Shown here: one piece after another, positions 16,129 to 23,884 of the stretch | Position numbering within the stretch: the stretch's first letter is position 1 | Layout: each line of letters begins with the position of its first letter | Source of the DNA: CAZOIA01 sp964579675 | Lineage (GTDB): Bacteria > Planctomycetota > Phycisphaerae > UBA1845 > PWPN01 | NCBI GenBank assembly: GCA_964579675.1 | Contig: CAZOIA010000058.1 | Coordinates: 1 to 27,468 of the forward strand | Length of the DNA: 27,468 nucleotides | Direction of reading: 5' to 3' | Translations under genes and position numbers: made by a program | Notes under the pieces: model-generated | The model's input: only the letters and a program-made list of their open reading frames with translations | Database searches by the model: none | Told to the model about the DNA's origin: nothing

Positions 16129-17520
16129 ATGCTCTTCTCGCCGATGGCGTGCGTCTTCGACGAGAAATCGCTGCCGATGTGCCCTGGCGATCTGGTGCGC
16201 GTTCCCCCTCCGGACGAGCGGGAACTCAGGACCATAGCCGGCTCCACGCGCGGATGGCTGGCCCGAACCCATCGCCATCTCGAACACCTGCTCCCCGAAC
16301 GGGGCAAGCTGGTCATGCCCACCGAGCAGATGACGGACGCCGACGGCCGGCCTCGCGACGTCTACGCGTACTTCCAGAAAGACCCCGCCACGTTGAACAT
16401 CCTGACCAAGAACTGGTACGGTATCACTCACACCGCCCAGTCCGCCAGCCGGTCCGAGGCCATCGACCACCCGGCGCCGCCCTGGCCCGGCTTCAAGCAG
16501 GTCTGGATCCCGGTGGCCGACGAGGTCGAGCTGAGCGGCCGCCTGGGGTTCGCCCAAACCGATGGTGAGATTCACAGGGCTGATTGCATCGTCCTGTTGC
16601 CCGGACTGTTCGGCGACAATGCCGTGATCCGAACGCGGGACCTGGCCCGGGCTCTGCGCAGTGCCGGGCTCCATGTCCTTGCCTTGGAGTTGCGGGGCCA
16701 CGGTCAAACCGAGATGCGGTATCCGGACGTGTACTACAACTTCGGCCTCGTCGAGACCCAGGACCTGATGAAGGTCTCCGAATGGCTCGAGGACCATAAT
16801 CCGCGGATCCGGGGCACGGGACTGGTCGGCTTCTGCTGGGGCGGGAATCTGGCCATGCTCGCCGCCTGGTTCGACGGACGCCGGCCCGACGATCCCAGCA
16901 TCCCCCCCGACGTCGCCAGGCACCTCGATCCGCCTTGTTCCCGACGCCACTTCGCCGCCGGGACCCTTGCGTTCTCGCCCGTGCTGCGCTGGGAAGAGAT
17001 CATGGACCTGACCGACGTGCAACACGACATGTGGGTCAACCCCTCGGCATTCTTCTTCCAGGAAACGATCAAGAGCCGGATGAGACGCAAGGTGTACCCC
17101 GAAGTCAGCGGCAACCTCCGCCGGCTGATCGCCTACGAGTTCGCCCGCTCGATCTTCACCCGGTCGTTGCCCGTTGACGAGATGTACCAGTCCCTTCGCT
17201 TCCTGCCGTACCGCGGCCTGCCGACCGGCGACAAGCTGGAGTTCGCCCGCACTGCGGTCCTGATGGTCACGGCGGTCAACGACCCGTTCCTTTGCGCCCA
17301 GGATCTGACCGACCTGATGGCCATGACCGAGAATCCCAGGGTAGCGGGTCTGATCCTCCGCGGCGGGGGGCACATCGGCTTCGGGCCTTACAAGCGCCCT
17401 TACTTCTACAGTCTGATCATCAACTTCTTCGATCCGCACTCCGGCGCCGCTGCCTGCATCCATGAGTTGAAACCCACGGATGCTCCCGGGCGGAATCGGG
17501 AGTTGGGAATGGAGCGTTGA
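16129..17520 (+). CDS. Alpha/beta hydrolase (YheT-like) with Cys in the nucleophile elbow
   Basis: A protein of about 463 residues with an alpha/beta-hydrolase core starting near residue 150. VLLPGLFGDN forms the oxyanion region, ELRGHG (His191) follows strand 4, and the nucleophile elbow reads GFCWGG with Cys236 where Ser is usual. Candidate catalytic acid and base are Asp385 (VNDPF) and His415 (GGGHIGF). The general layout resembles YheT-family hydrolases, whose substrates are mostly unknown acyl esters. The N-terminus has a hydrophobic stretch (IMLFSPMACVF) that could be a membrane anchor. The start is uncertain: in-frame candidates are ATG 15997 (would overlap the divergent gene), GTG 16117, ATG 16129 and ATG 16144, none with a strong ribosome binding site. 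The last nine codons lie in a 14-bp tandem repeat. Confidence 0.75.
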   Translation: MLFSPMACVFDEKSLPMCPGDLVRVPPPDERELRTIAGSTRGWLARTHRHLEHLLPERGKLVMPTEQMTDADGRPRDVYAYFQKDPATLNILTKNWYGITHTAQSASRSEAIDHPAPPWPGFKQVWIPVADEVELSGRLGFAQTDGEIHRADCIVLLPGLFGDNAVIRTRDLARALRSAGLHVLALELRGHGQTEMRYPDVYYNFGLVETQDLMKVSEWLEDHNPRIRGTGLVGFCWGGNLAMLAAWFDGRRPDDPSIPPDVARHLDPPCSRRHFAAGTLAFSPVLRWEEIMDLTDVQHDMWVNPSAFFFQETIKSRMRRKVYPEVSGNLRRLIAYEFARSIFTRSLPVDEMYQSLRFLPYRGLPTGDKLEFARTAVLMVTAVNDPFLCAQDLTDLMAMTENPRVAGLILRGGGHIGFGPYKRPYFYSLIINFFDPHSGAAACIHELKPTDAPGRNRELGMER

Positions 17521-17534
17521 GAATCGAGAGGTGA
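17493..17534 (+). repeat. Three imperfect 14-bp tandem units across a gene end
   Basis: Units GAATCGGGAGTTGG (17493-17506), GAATGGAGCGTTGA (17507-17520) and GAATCGAGAGGTGA (17521-17534). The stop codon of the hydrolase gene is the last three bases of unit 2, so the repeat encodes its C-terminal residues. The 14-bp period is out of phase with codons. Confidence 0.7.
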
Positions 17535-17629
17535 GGATTGACACGGAACGCCGGAGAGCCGAATCCTTGTTTTGGTCAAAGGACCGTCTGGCTTGCCGAC
17601 TTGCCTCATCCGTGTCCGTCTGGGGTCGC

Positions 17630-19270
17630 CTATGGTTCGGTTCTTTCAGCTTCTATTCGCGGTTCTGCCCGGCGCAGTTGATCCGCCAGGTTCACCCCGT
17701 CGATCGGGCTGATGCGGTCCAGCCGATCCTGCTCACCCAGCAGCCCGACCACGGTCGGCATCACGTCCACCAGCCGGCCGCAGGGTATTGCCGCCCCGCG
17801 GGGCAGATCAGGCCCGGCAAAGAACAGCGAAATCCGCATGTCGCGAGCCAGGCACGAGCCGTGACCGCCAACTTCCCCCTCATAAAAGGCCCAGCCGGCG
17901 GCGGCCATGAGTACCACGTCCCCGGTGCGGGGGGAATCGAACATCTCGATTACCTGGGGCACGAAGTCCGGGAACCGGGCGCGGGCGGTGGCGACCAGCC
18001 ATTCGCGCGAGGTGTGCCAGCCGGCTTCCATGAAGGATGCAACCCCGGGATCGTGGAGGTACTCCAGGGGGTCGCCCTCATATTCGGCGATCCGATAGTG
18101 GTTGGCCTCCCCGTCGCGCCGGCGCTCCACGATCGCGGTGCCGCCGCGGGCAAGCACCCGGACCCGATCCGGCCCCGCGCGGGCCAATGCGACCTGGACC
18201 GCCGGCAACTCGTGCACCGCCGGGGAAGACGTCATCCACTCCAGCACTTCCTGGGGATCGGGCCGATAGGGCCAGCCCCGCCGGCCCCGCAGGTGGATCA
18301 TCGCCGCCCGGCCCGCGTCAACGTTCGCCACCGCATCGTAAGATTGCATCAGCCGGAAACGGTCAGCGTATCTGGCAGCCTGGATGGGATCGGTGCGCAG
18401 GGATAACCCCCGGGCCTCCCGCAGCCACCGGAGGATATCCATCCGTTCGCCGACCGGTGCCATGCCATGGTCGCCGTGCAGGACATAGTACGTTGACTCG
18501 CCGAGTCCGGCCCGGTCCAGGGCGTCCGTCACCCGCCTCACCACGCCGTCGATGTTGACCAGGGCGTCGGTGTACTCCTGCGAGTCAGGGCCGAAGCGAT
18601 GGCCGACTTCATCGACGCCGGGATAGTACGTCATGATCACCGTGGGCCAACGCTTCACACGGTTGGCCAGTCGCGCCGCATACTTCAAACAGTATTTGCC
18701 GACGTGCCGATCGGCACTGATATACCGGCCCCAGATCCACCGCCACGCAAACCGGCCGGCATGGTCAATGGTTTCGGTCACCCCGCGGCGCGTGTGGTTC
18801 TGGATGTTGAGCGTGAGCTGGTCCGCCAGCACTTCATACAGGGTCGGTGCCGAAAGATGCTCGTTCACGGTGCGGTAGCTCTCAAACGTCATGTAGTACC
18901 GGCAGGTGAGGGTCCGCCGATCGAACCAGAAGTTGCCGAGTATGCCATGATGGCCGGGGAACCGGCCCGTGATCAGCGAGCTGGCGTTGGGGTAGGTGAT
19001 GGAGGGCATGCTGCTGACCGCGTGCTGGACGCGGACGCCGCCCTCGACGAATCGCTTCTGGATGTTGGGGAGCTGACCGGCGGCCAAAAGGGCATCGAGC
19101 CGCGACGGGTCCAGGGCATCGACGAAGAAGATCACCACCGATTTCGCGGGCCGCTCGACATCCTCCGAGAGCTGGATGCTGAGCCGGCGTTCGGGCACCC
19201 CCAAACCGCACCCGGGCGGCAACCCGAGTAGTAAGGACAGCAGTAGAAAGGGAGCACCCCACGTCTTCAC
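17630..19270 (-). CDS. Alkaline phosphatase/NPP-superfamily lipoprotein (type I phosphodiesterase)
   Basis: A 546-residue protein with a short signal peptide and a lipobox-like LPPGC (Cys21). All seven metal and catalytic positions of nucleotide pyrophosphatase/phosphodiesterases are present: Asp51 (FFVDAL), nucleophile Thr92 (SITYPN), Asp220 and His224 (DEVGH), Asp267-His268 (GDHG) and His470 (GGHG). NPP-type enzymes cleave phosphodiesters or phosphomonoesters of nucleotides, lipids or glycans using two zinc ions; the periplasmic location is predicted from the lipoprotein signal. The frame is open to 19693, but the upstream part is low-complexity Arg-rich. GTG 19270 directly before KTWGAPFLLLSLLLG fits a signal peptide. 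No ribosome binding site precedes it; an 8-bp inverted repeat does. It lies 101 bases downstream of the Gfo/Idh/MocA gene on the same strand, so co-transcription is possible. Confidence 0.88.
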   Translation of the reverse strand: MKTWGAPFLLLSLLLGLPPGCGLGVPERRLSIQLSEDVERPAKSVVIFFVDALDPSRLDALLAAGQLPNIQKRFVEGGVRVQHAVSSMPSITYPNASSLITGRFPGHHGILGNFWFDRRTLTCRYYMTFESYRTVNEHLSAPTLYEVLADQLTLNIQNHTRRGVTETIDHAGRFAWRWIWGRYISADRHVGKYCLKYAARLANRVKRWPTVIMTYYPGVDEVGHRFGPDSQEYTDALVNIDGVVRRVTDALDRAGLGESTYYVLHGDHGMAPVGERMDILRWLREARGLSLRTDPIQAARYADRFRLMQSYDAVANVDAGRAAMIHLRGRRGWPYRPDPQEVLEWMTSSPAVHELPAVQVALARAGPDRVRVLARGGTAIVERRRDGEANHYRIAEYEGDPLEYLHDPGVASFMEAGWHTSREWLVATARARFPDFVPQVIEMFDSPRTGDVVLMAAAGWAFYEGEVGGHGSCLARDMRISLFFAGPDLPRGAAIPCGRLVDVMPTVVGLLGEQDRLDRISPIDGVNLADQLRRAEPRIEAERTEP

Positions 19271-19274
19271 ACGT

Positions 19275-19308
19275 GCGCGCGTCTGGCGTCCACACGTCGC
19301 ACGCGCGC
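19275..19308 (-). repeat. Inverted repeat just upstream of the phosphatase start codon
   Basis: GCGCGCGT at 19275-19282 and ACGCGCGC at 19301-19308 are perfect 8-bp inverse complements with an 18-base loop. The proximal arm ends four bases from the GTG start at 19270. Both arms lie in alternating purine-pyrimidine runs (15 bases at 19268-19282). A structure in the message at the initiation site is inferred. Confidence 0.6.
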
Positions 19309-19371
19309 CTGCGACAAGCCTGCCGCAGGCTCCGCAGCATCTTCGACCCGCGTGACCTGGCAATGACCGGC

Positions 19372-20658
19372 TCACGAGACCTTCTTGGCCACTGGATCCC
19401 AGGTCAGCTTCGTGCCCCGGCGGTAGGCCAGGTTCGCCAGGTGCGACGGCAGCAGCGAGCTGAACCCGAGTTCGACCGGGGCGTTGGGCGTCTTGCCCGT
19501 CCGGATGCAGTCGATCCAGTTGTGTTGATGCTTGACGCCTTCGGGCGGGAACTCGTGGATCGGTTTCTTGCGGTCGCCCTCGGCCCAGACGTAGATATGC
19601 TGCCCTCGGACCTCCATGGTGGCCTTGGTGCCGAACAGGATCAGACCGTCCCCGTCGAAGCCGTTCGTGAAATTGCTGACGAATGCCACACAATGCGTGC
19701 CGTAATCCCAGACGGCGTTCACCACGTCCGGCGTCTCCCAGTACTCCAGCCCGTAAACGCCGCCGTTACACACCACGGACTTCGGCGTCGTCTTGCCCGT
19801 CAGCCAGTGCACGACGTCCATGACGTGGACGCCCACGTCGGTGACCAGCCCGCCCGCATAATCCCAGAACCACCGCCAGGCGAAGTACCGCCAGGGATCG
19901 TAGTTCACCTTGTGCGGGCAAGGCTCCTGGAACCTGTCCCAGTCGATCTTGCCGGTCACCTCGCGGGGAGCGAAGGGATCCCGGCCGGTGATGTAGTTCC
20001 GGCAATCGTGGGCCCGCACGTACCTGATTTCACCGAGCACGCCGTCGTCGATCAGCTTCTTGGCTTTGGGGTAATGCGTCCCGCTTCGCCGCTGGGTGCC
20101 GATCTGGACCGTGAGTTCCGGCCGCTCGCGGGCCGCCTCGACCATCTCCAACCCCTGCTCGATGGTGTAGCACATCGGCTTTTCCTGGTAGATGTGCTTG
20201 CCTGCCTGCACCGCGGCCAGAGAAGGCCGATAGTGCCAGTGGTCGGGCGTCGCGATGATGACCGCGTCGATGTCCTTGCGGTCGAGCAGCCGACGGTAAC
20301 AGTCGTAGTGGTCGATCTTGACCCCGTCGTGGCCCTTGCGTTCCATGGCCTTGGTGATGCGCCCGGTCGCCTCGTTCAATCGAAACTCCGCTACGTCGCA
20401 CAGGGCGACACACACCACGTTATCTGCCGAGCAGGCCACACACGCGTCGTGGGTGCCCTGGCCGCCGCTGCCGATCAGCCCGATCCGGATCCGGTCGTTG
20501 GCTCCGATCTTGCGAGGCACGCCAGCCGCGGTCGCCGGCGTGAACCGCCCTTCCTGCTGTGAGCAGCCCGCCAGCACCGAGCCGACGCCGAGGGCGGCCG
20601 CGGTCCGGCTCGAGCGGGTCAGAAAATCGCGCCGAGAGAGTTCCTGTTTCCCTGCCAT
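19372..20658 (-). CDS. Tat-exported Gfo/Idh/MocA family oxidoreductase
   Basis: A 428-residue NAD(P)-dependent sugar or inositol dehydrogenase-like protein. The N-terminus has a twin-arginine signal (SRRDFL) followed by a hydrophobic run and LAGC, so it is probably a Tat-exported lipoprotein. A Rossmann glycine motif (GLIGSGGQG), the ATPDHWH and EKP strips (EKPMCYTIEQG) and the GVHVMDVVHWL helix are family landmarks. Such secreted members are abundant in planctomycetes and usually act on sugars or sugar acids; the substrate here is unknown. The frame opens at 20742, but ATG 20658 is seven bases after GGAGAA and begins directly with the Tat signal. A good promoter precedes it. It is followed by the phosphatase-like lipoprotein gene. 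Confidence 0.92.
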   Translation of the reverse strand: MAGKQELSRRDFLTRSSRTAAALGVGSVLAGCSQQEGRFTPATAAGVPRKIGANDRIRIGLIGSGGQGTHDACVACSADNVVCVALCDVAEFRLNEATGRITKAMERKGHDGVKIDHYDCYRRLLDRKDIDAVIIATPDHWHYRPSLAAVQAGKHIYQEKPMCYTIEQGLEMVEAARERPELTVQIGTQRRSGTHYPKAKKLIDDGVLGEIRYVRAHDCRNYITGRDPFAPREVTGKIDWDRFQEPCPHKVNYDPWRYFAWRWFWDYAGGLVTDVGVHVMDVVHWLTGKTTPKSVVCNGGVYGLEYWETPDVVNAVWDYGTHCVAFVSNFTNGFDGDGLILFGTKATMEVRGQHIYVWAEGDRKKPIHEFPPEGVKHQHNWIDCIRTGKTPNAPVELGFSSLLPSHLANLAYRRGTKLTWDPVAKKVS

Positions 20659-20740
20659 GATAGGTTCTCCGTGTTCAGTCTGCCGCAAAGGCCAGCCGAC
20701 AATGACTCCCGATGTTCCCGTCCCAAACCAGCGGGGCCCC

Positions 20741-20768
20741 ATTCTACCCGAATCGCGGTGGCTGTCAC
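20741..20768 (-). promoter_or_regulatory. Probable sigma70-type promoter for the Gfo/Idh/MocA gene
   Basis: The minus strand reads GTGACA (20768-20763, 5/6), 16 bases, TAGAAT (20746-20741, 5/6). The expected start is near 20734, giving a leader of about 75 bases before ATG 20658. It is among the best promoter matches in the window. Confidence 0.55.
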
Positions 20769-20896
20769 GCCCGCAACGAGACGGCGCTTCGTGCAGAAAA
20801 GGGGCATGTTAGTCCTCTGCACGTTTCGGCGAATTGTCTGATGTTTAGAGCAGGTAACGTTTGCGTGCATTCCGTTCTCCCTTTGCGGAAAGGCCG

Positions 20897-20914
20897 CGCG
20901 GGCTGAAGCCCGCG
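20897..20914. repeat. GC palindrome CGCGGGC-TGAA-GCCCGCG
   Basis: A perfect 7-bp stem with a TGAA tetraloop, in the middle of a gene-free region. Bases just outside (GCC and GGC) extend the pairing imperfectly. Its class matches the hairpins at 6597-6759: short GC stem, tiny loop, intergenic. A REP-like role is inference. Confidence 0.6.
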
Positions 20915-21121
20915 GCTCTTCGGGACACACGCATTCGTGACTTGATGTAGTCCGGCCTGTGATTCGATTGACGCATGCCGCCCGCGCACTACACGTGTCT
21001 GCAAATGTCATTTGGGGAGTGCGGGGTTGAGAAATCTGACAGGACGCCGGGCCAGGATGCGCCGACCTCCCCGGGTTCTCGCTCTGCCCGTCTGCGTCTC
21101 AGCGGTTCCGCTTGGAAGTTC

Positions 21122-23347
21122 TCACTCGGGCCCCGCGGGCGGGCGGGGGGCGGCGGGGCTGAACGTTGGTTCCGCGTTCCCGCTTTTAGCTCTTGTGAGT
21201 TTTGTACGGCGGCCGCGGGGAAGGGCTCCCCGTTCGAGGAGTGCTCGCAACGTGAGGTTGCCGCTGTTTCGTGCGTCGTGGAGCACCTGCAGGGCCAGCA
21301 CGTCATAGTAGGTCATCATGGGTGAGAAGTCGTTGACGAAGGCACCGCTGGGGGGGGTCGTTCCCTGCATGCGGGAGAGCAGCCCGACGCGGGCGTGGCA
21401 AAGCCCCAGGGCGTGCCCTATCTCGTGGGCCAGAACCCGGGGACAGGTCTCCCGCACATCTTTGCCGAGCGCCAGCAGAACCTCCATGGGCGTCATAAAG
21501 AAGCCGGCGGCATCCCATTTCATGAACGTAACCCCTCCGCGCCCGAGCAGTTGCGGGGAGTCTGTTTCGACGTAACGGATCGGGATAACGACTGATGTAG
21601 TCGGCACCTTCGGGAGCTGGCCGATTCGCAGCTCTGCGCTGACGGAACCTTGCGTCCAGTCGCTGATCCGGTCCACGAGAAAACGTACATACCGTTCGAC
21701 GGCGGCGGTCGGAGGATTCACGACCTGGAAGATGAGGTGCGTACCGGGTTTCCACCGCCGCAGGAGCCGGTCGGGCTCGAGCTCGCCGCCACTGTCCGAC
21801 AGCGGGCCGGTCCTTGCCAGCAGAGCGTTGAGCACGGGGGCGGCGTTGGTGCCGGCAATGACGTTGCACTCGCTGGTAGCACCGCCCGAGGTGGCCGTTG
21901 CGGTCATGGCCCACCCTTCGGGCACATCCCGGCAATCGACCCGGAACTGTCCCCGGTGATCGGCGGGAATCGTCTTGAGATAATGGGCCGCCTCGCCCGC
22001 ACGGTCCAAAAACAGCTCGATCGTCGCATGGGGTTCGGCGATGCACACCACGCTCTGGCCCTCGATCCTCATCGGCGTCGGGACCATCGGATCGAGGTGC
22101 ATCGGCCCCCGATAAATGGGGCGCATTCCATTCTGCGTGAAGATGCACCGGGCCGCGCGGACCCGGCCGCCATCGTGGGCGTCGAGGCACCCGATGCCGC
22201 TGTAGCGGTTGCCGGCGAAGACGCACTCCTCGAACTGTCCGCTCGCTTGCCCGCGCAGACTGGCGCCGTGGGCGGCGTTGCGGGTGATCACCGCTTGCGT
22301 GGCCTGGACGGATGACTCACCGAAAAGGATGAGACCGTAGTCGCCGTTGGCTTCTATTCGAGACGCCTGAAGATTCAGGGCGGCCTGATCCTGAAGTTCG
22401 ATCCCCCGGCCGCCGTGCTTGCCAAGTCGCGTGTCAATCAGTTCGATGCTTGAACAGCCGGTCGCGAAGAGACCGAACCGCGGGCCCTGCTCGATCGTGC
22501 ACGCGGTCAGTTCGAGCCGGGCCGATCCGCCCACGTCGGCGTTGGCGAATCGCCCCCGACGCAGGGCGCATCGAGTCAGACTTGCGCGGGCGTCTTGGGT
22601 GAGGACGACGTTCCAGTCGCCGTTCGATTCGAGCTCGCTGTCGCAGATCGTGGTTGCCGTGTGGTCAAACGCGGCCAGGCCTGACTGCCCGTTCCCGCAG
22701 AGTTCGACGTTCTCGAGCCGGGCCGACGCGCGGCCGTGCAGTTCCAGGCCGTGCGTACGGTTGTTGATGAGCCGGCATCGCCGCAACGTCGCGGTGGATT
22801 CCCCGAACAGGGCCACCCCGGGGCCGGCCCCGCCCTCGACCGTCACGTGTTCGAGGACCAGCCGGCCACTGTCCTTTACGAGGACGACACGCTGCATGCC
22901 GCCCCGGATGGTGAGGTGGGCCAGAGTCAACCGGGTGCTTTCCCCCACGACGACGCCGGCGTCCGGGCAGCCCGCGGTATCGAGAATGACACCGCCCCGG
23001 GCGGATCCGCCGTCGATACGATCGTGCCCGCCGCACGCATTGTCCACGCCGATCGGGTCGGCGGGCTTGATGATCACCGGATCGGGCCCGAAGACGGCCG
23101 GGTCGAATTGGATCAGGTTGTCTTCCGGGTCGTTGGCGGCCTGGATGAGCGCCTCGGGCAGGGTCGTCAAAGCGGCGCCGGCGGAGAGCGCACCGACCTT
23201 GCTGTTGACGGTGATCAGACGGATCCTGTTGCGGTGAGCGGCGGAGCCGGGAGGCGGTGCACCACTGGCCGCGGTCAGCGCGAGCAGTAGCCCGCATGCA
23301 GTCAGCACGTTGAAATGCACCGGGTAGGTCCACCTCAAGCGGGTCAA
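21122..23347 (-). CDS. Secreted right-handed beta-helix protein fused to a metzincin-like zinc protease
   Basis: A 741-residue exported protein. The signal peptide is residues 1 to about 29 (MTRLRW, hydrophobic core, ASG-A). Residues about 55-410 form a parallel beta-helix with recurring coils of about 22-24 residues (G-L-x-L-x-G-x-A-x-A pattern). A beta-sandwich-like linker (about 427-500) follows. The C-terminal part (about 520-690) holds a metzincin zinc site H-E-I-G-H-A-L-G-L-C-H (His641, Glu642, His645, His651) and a Met-turn (SPMMTYYD, Met677/678). Metzincins are secreted endopeptidases; the beta-helix may bind polysaccharide or anchor the enzyme. The start is TTG 23347: GGAGG six bases upstream and an immediate signal peptide. 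The open frame extends to 23638, but that part looks non-coding. Divergent neighbour: a PEP-CTERM protein. Confidence 0.88.
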   Translation of the reverse strand: MTRLRWTYPVHFNVLTACGLLLALTAASGAPPPGSAAHRNRIRLITVNSKVGALSAGAALTTLPEALIQAANDPEDNLIQFDPAVFGPDPVIIKPADPIGVDNACGGHDRIDGGSARGGVILDTAGCPDAGVVVGESTRLTLAHLTIRGGMQRVVLVKDSGRLVLEHVTVEGGAGPGVALFGESTATLRRCRLINNRTHGLELHGRASARLENVELCGNGQSGLAAFDHTATTICDSELESNGDWNVVLTQDARASLTRCALRRGRFANADVGGSARLELTACTIEQGPRFGLFATGCSSIELIDTRLGKHGGRGIELQDQAALNLQASRIEANGDYGLILFGESSVQATQAVITRNAAHGASLRGQASGQFEECVFAGNRYSGIGCLDAHDGGRVRAARCIFTQNGMRPIYRGPMHLDPMVPTPMRIEGQSVVCIAEPHATIELFLDRAGEAAHYLKTIPADHRGQFRVDCRDVPEGWAMTATATSGGATSECNVIAGTNAAPVLNALLARTGPLSDSGGELEPDRLLRRWKPGTHLIFQVVNPPTAAVERYVRFLVDRISDWTQGSVSAELRIGQLPKVPTTSVVIPIRYVETDSPQLLGRGGVTFMKWDAAGFFMTPMEVLLALGKDVRETCPRVLAHEIGHALGLCHARVGLLSRMQGTTPPSGAFVNDFSPMMTYYDVLALQVLHDARNSGNLTLRALLERGALPRGRRTKLTRAKSGNAEPTFSPAAPRPPAGPE

Positions 23348-23884
23348 CGTTTGCCTCCGACGACTGTCCCCGTCGTTTCCGCCCGGAGCGGATCTGGTAG
23401 ACAAATCTGAACGATCGTCCGGGTTCGGGCGTCGTCCCGGCATGCCCGAAATCCCGCGTAAGGGGAGTCCCAACCGGACATCCGCCTCCATGCTGCCCAA
23501 GGCTGCTATCGGTTGACCGGTGGGGGCTGCTTGAAGCCCGTTCGTGCCAGACCCGGATCTGTCGCCGGCGATTTCGAGACGACCCTTCGAGGAAACAGAG
23601 ACGGGAGCTGCCGGGCGTCCGATAAGAGCGCTTTCCATGTCGCAGCCCGTCCTGATCCCGGTCGGAGAGTGCTTTTATGGGCGACGCGGCATGGAGCACA
23701 CCATTGCATTCCTTTCGATTACAGTGGTGCGATAACCTTCCCACAAAAACACCGGAAAAAGCGCCAGAAAACGCTCGATTCCTTGCACCTTCAGGAGAAC
23801 AATACTGCAGTGAGGAGCCGCCGCTCCTGTGAGCCGGCGGCCCTCGGTTCATCTTCCTTCAAGGGGTAAGAGAGAGGTAAAATC
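23348..23884. other. Divergent intergenic region, beta-helix protease / PEP-CTERM gene
   Basis: This 537-base region has no gene that could be supported. Near its right end GCCGCCG (23817-23823) and CGGCGGC (23835-23841) can form a 7-bp hairpin in the leader of the PEP-CTERM gene. No convincing promoter pair was found for either flanking gene. Confidence 0.5.

Larger units (their letters stand above)
20659..21121. other. Intergenic region with one promoter and one palindrome
   Basis: This 463-base stretch lies between two minus-strand genes. It holds the Gfo/Idh/MocA promoter and the palindrome at 20897-20914. The frames present are short and lack family features. No RNA gene or terminator with a T-run was recognised. 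Confidence 0.5.

Noticed and set aside
16023..16322. N-terminal extension of the polytopic membrane protein
   Set aside because: The peptide is Arg/Ser-rich, antisense to the hydrolase gene, and no homology is seen before the first helix at ATG 16022.
16057..17544. 495-codon frame antisense to the alpha/beta hydrolase
   Set aside because: No recognised motif; the plus strand shows the hydrolase fold and triad.
19271..19693. N-terminal extension of the phosphatase-like lipoprotein
   Set aside because: It overlaps the 3' end of the Gfo/Idh/MocA gene in another frame and would bury the signal peptide at GTG 19270.
19273..20562. 429-codon plus-strand frame over the Gfo/Idh/MocA gene
   Set aside because: It is the antisense shadow of a clear Gfo/Idh/MocA coding sequence with a Tat signal.
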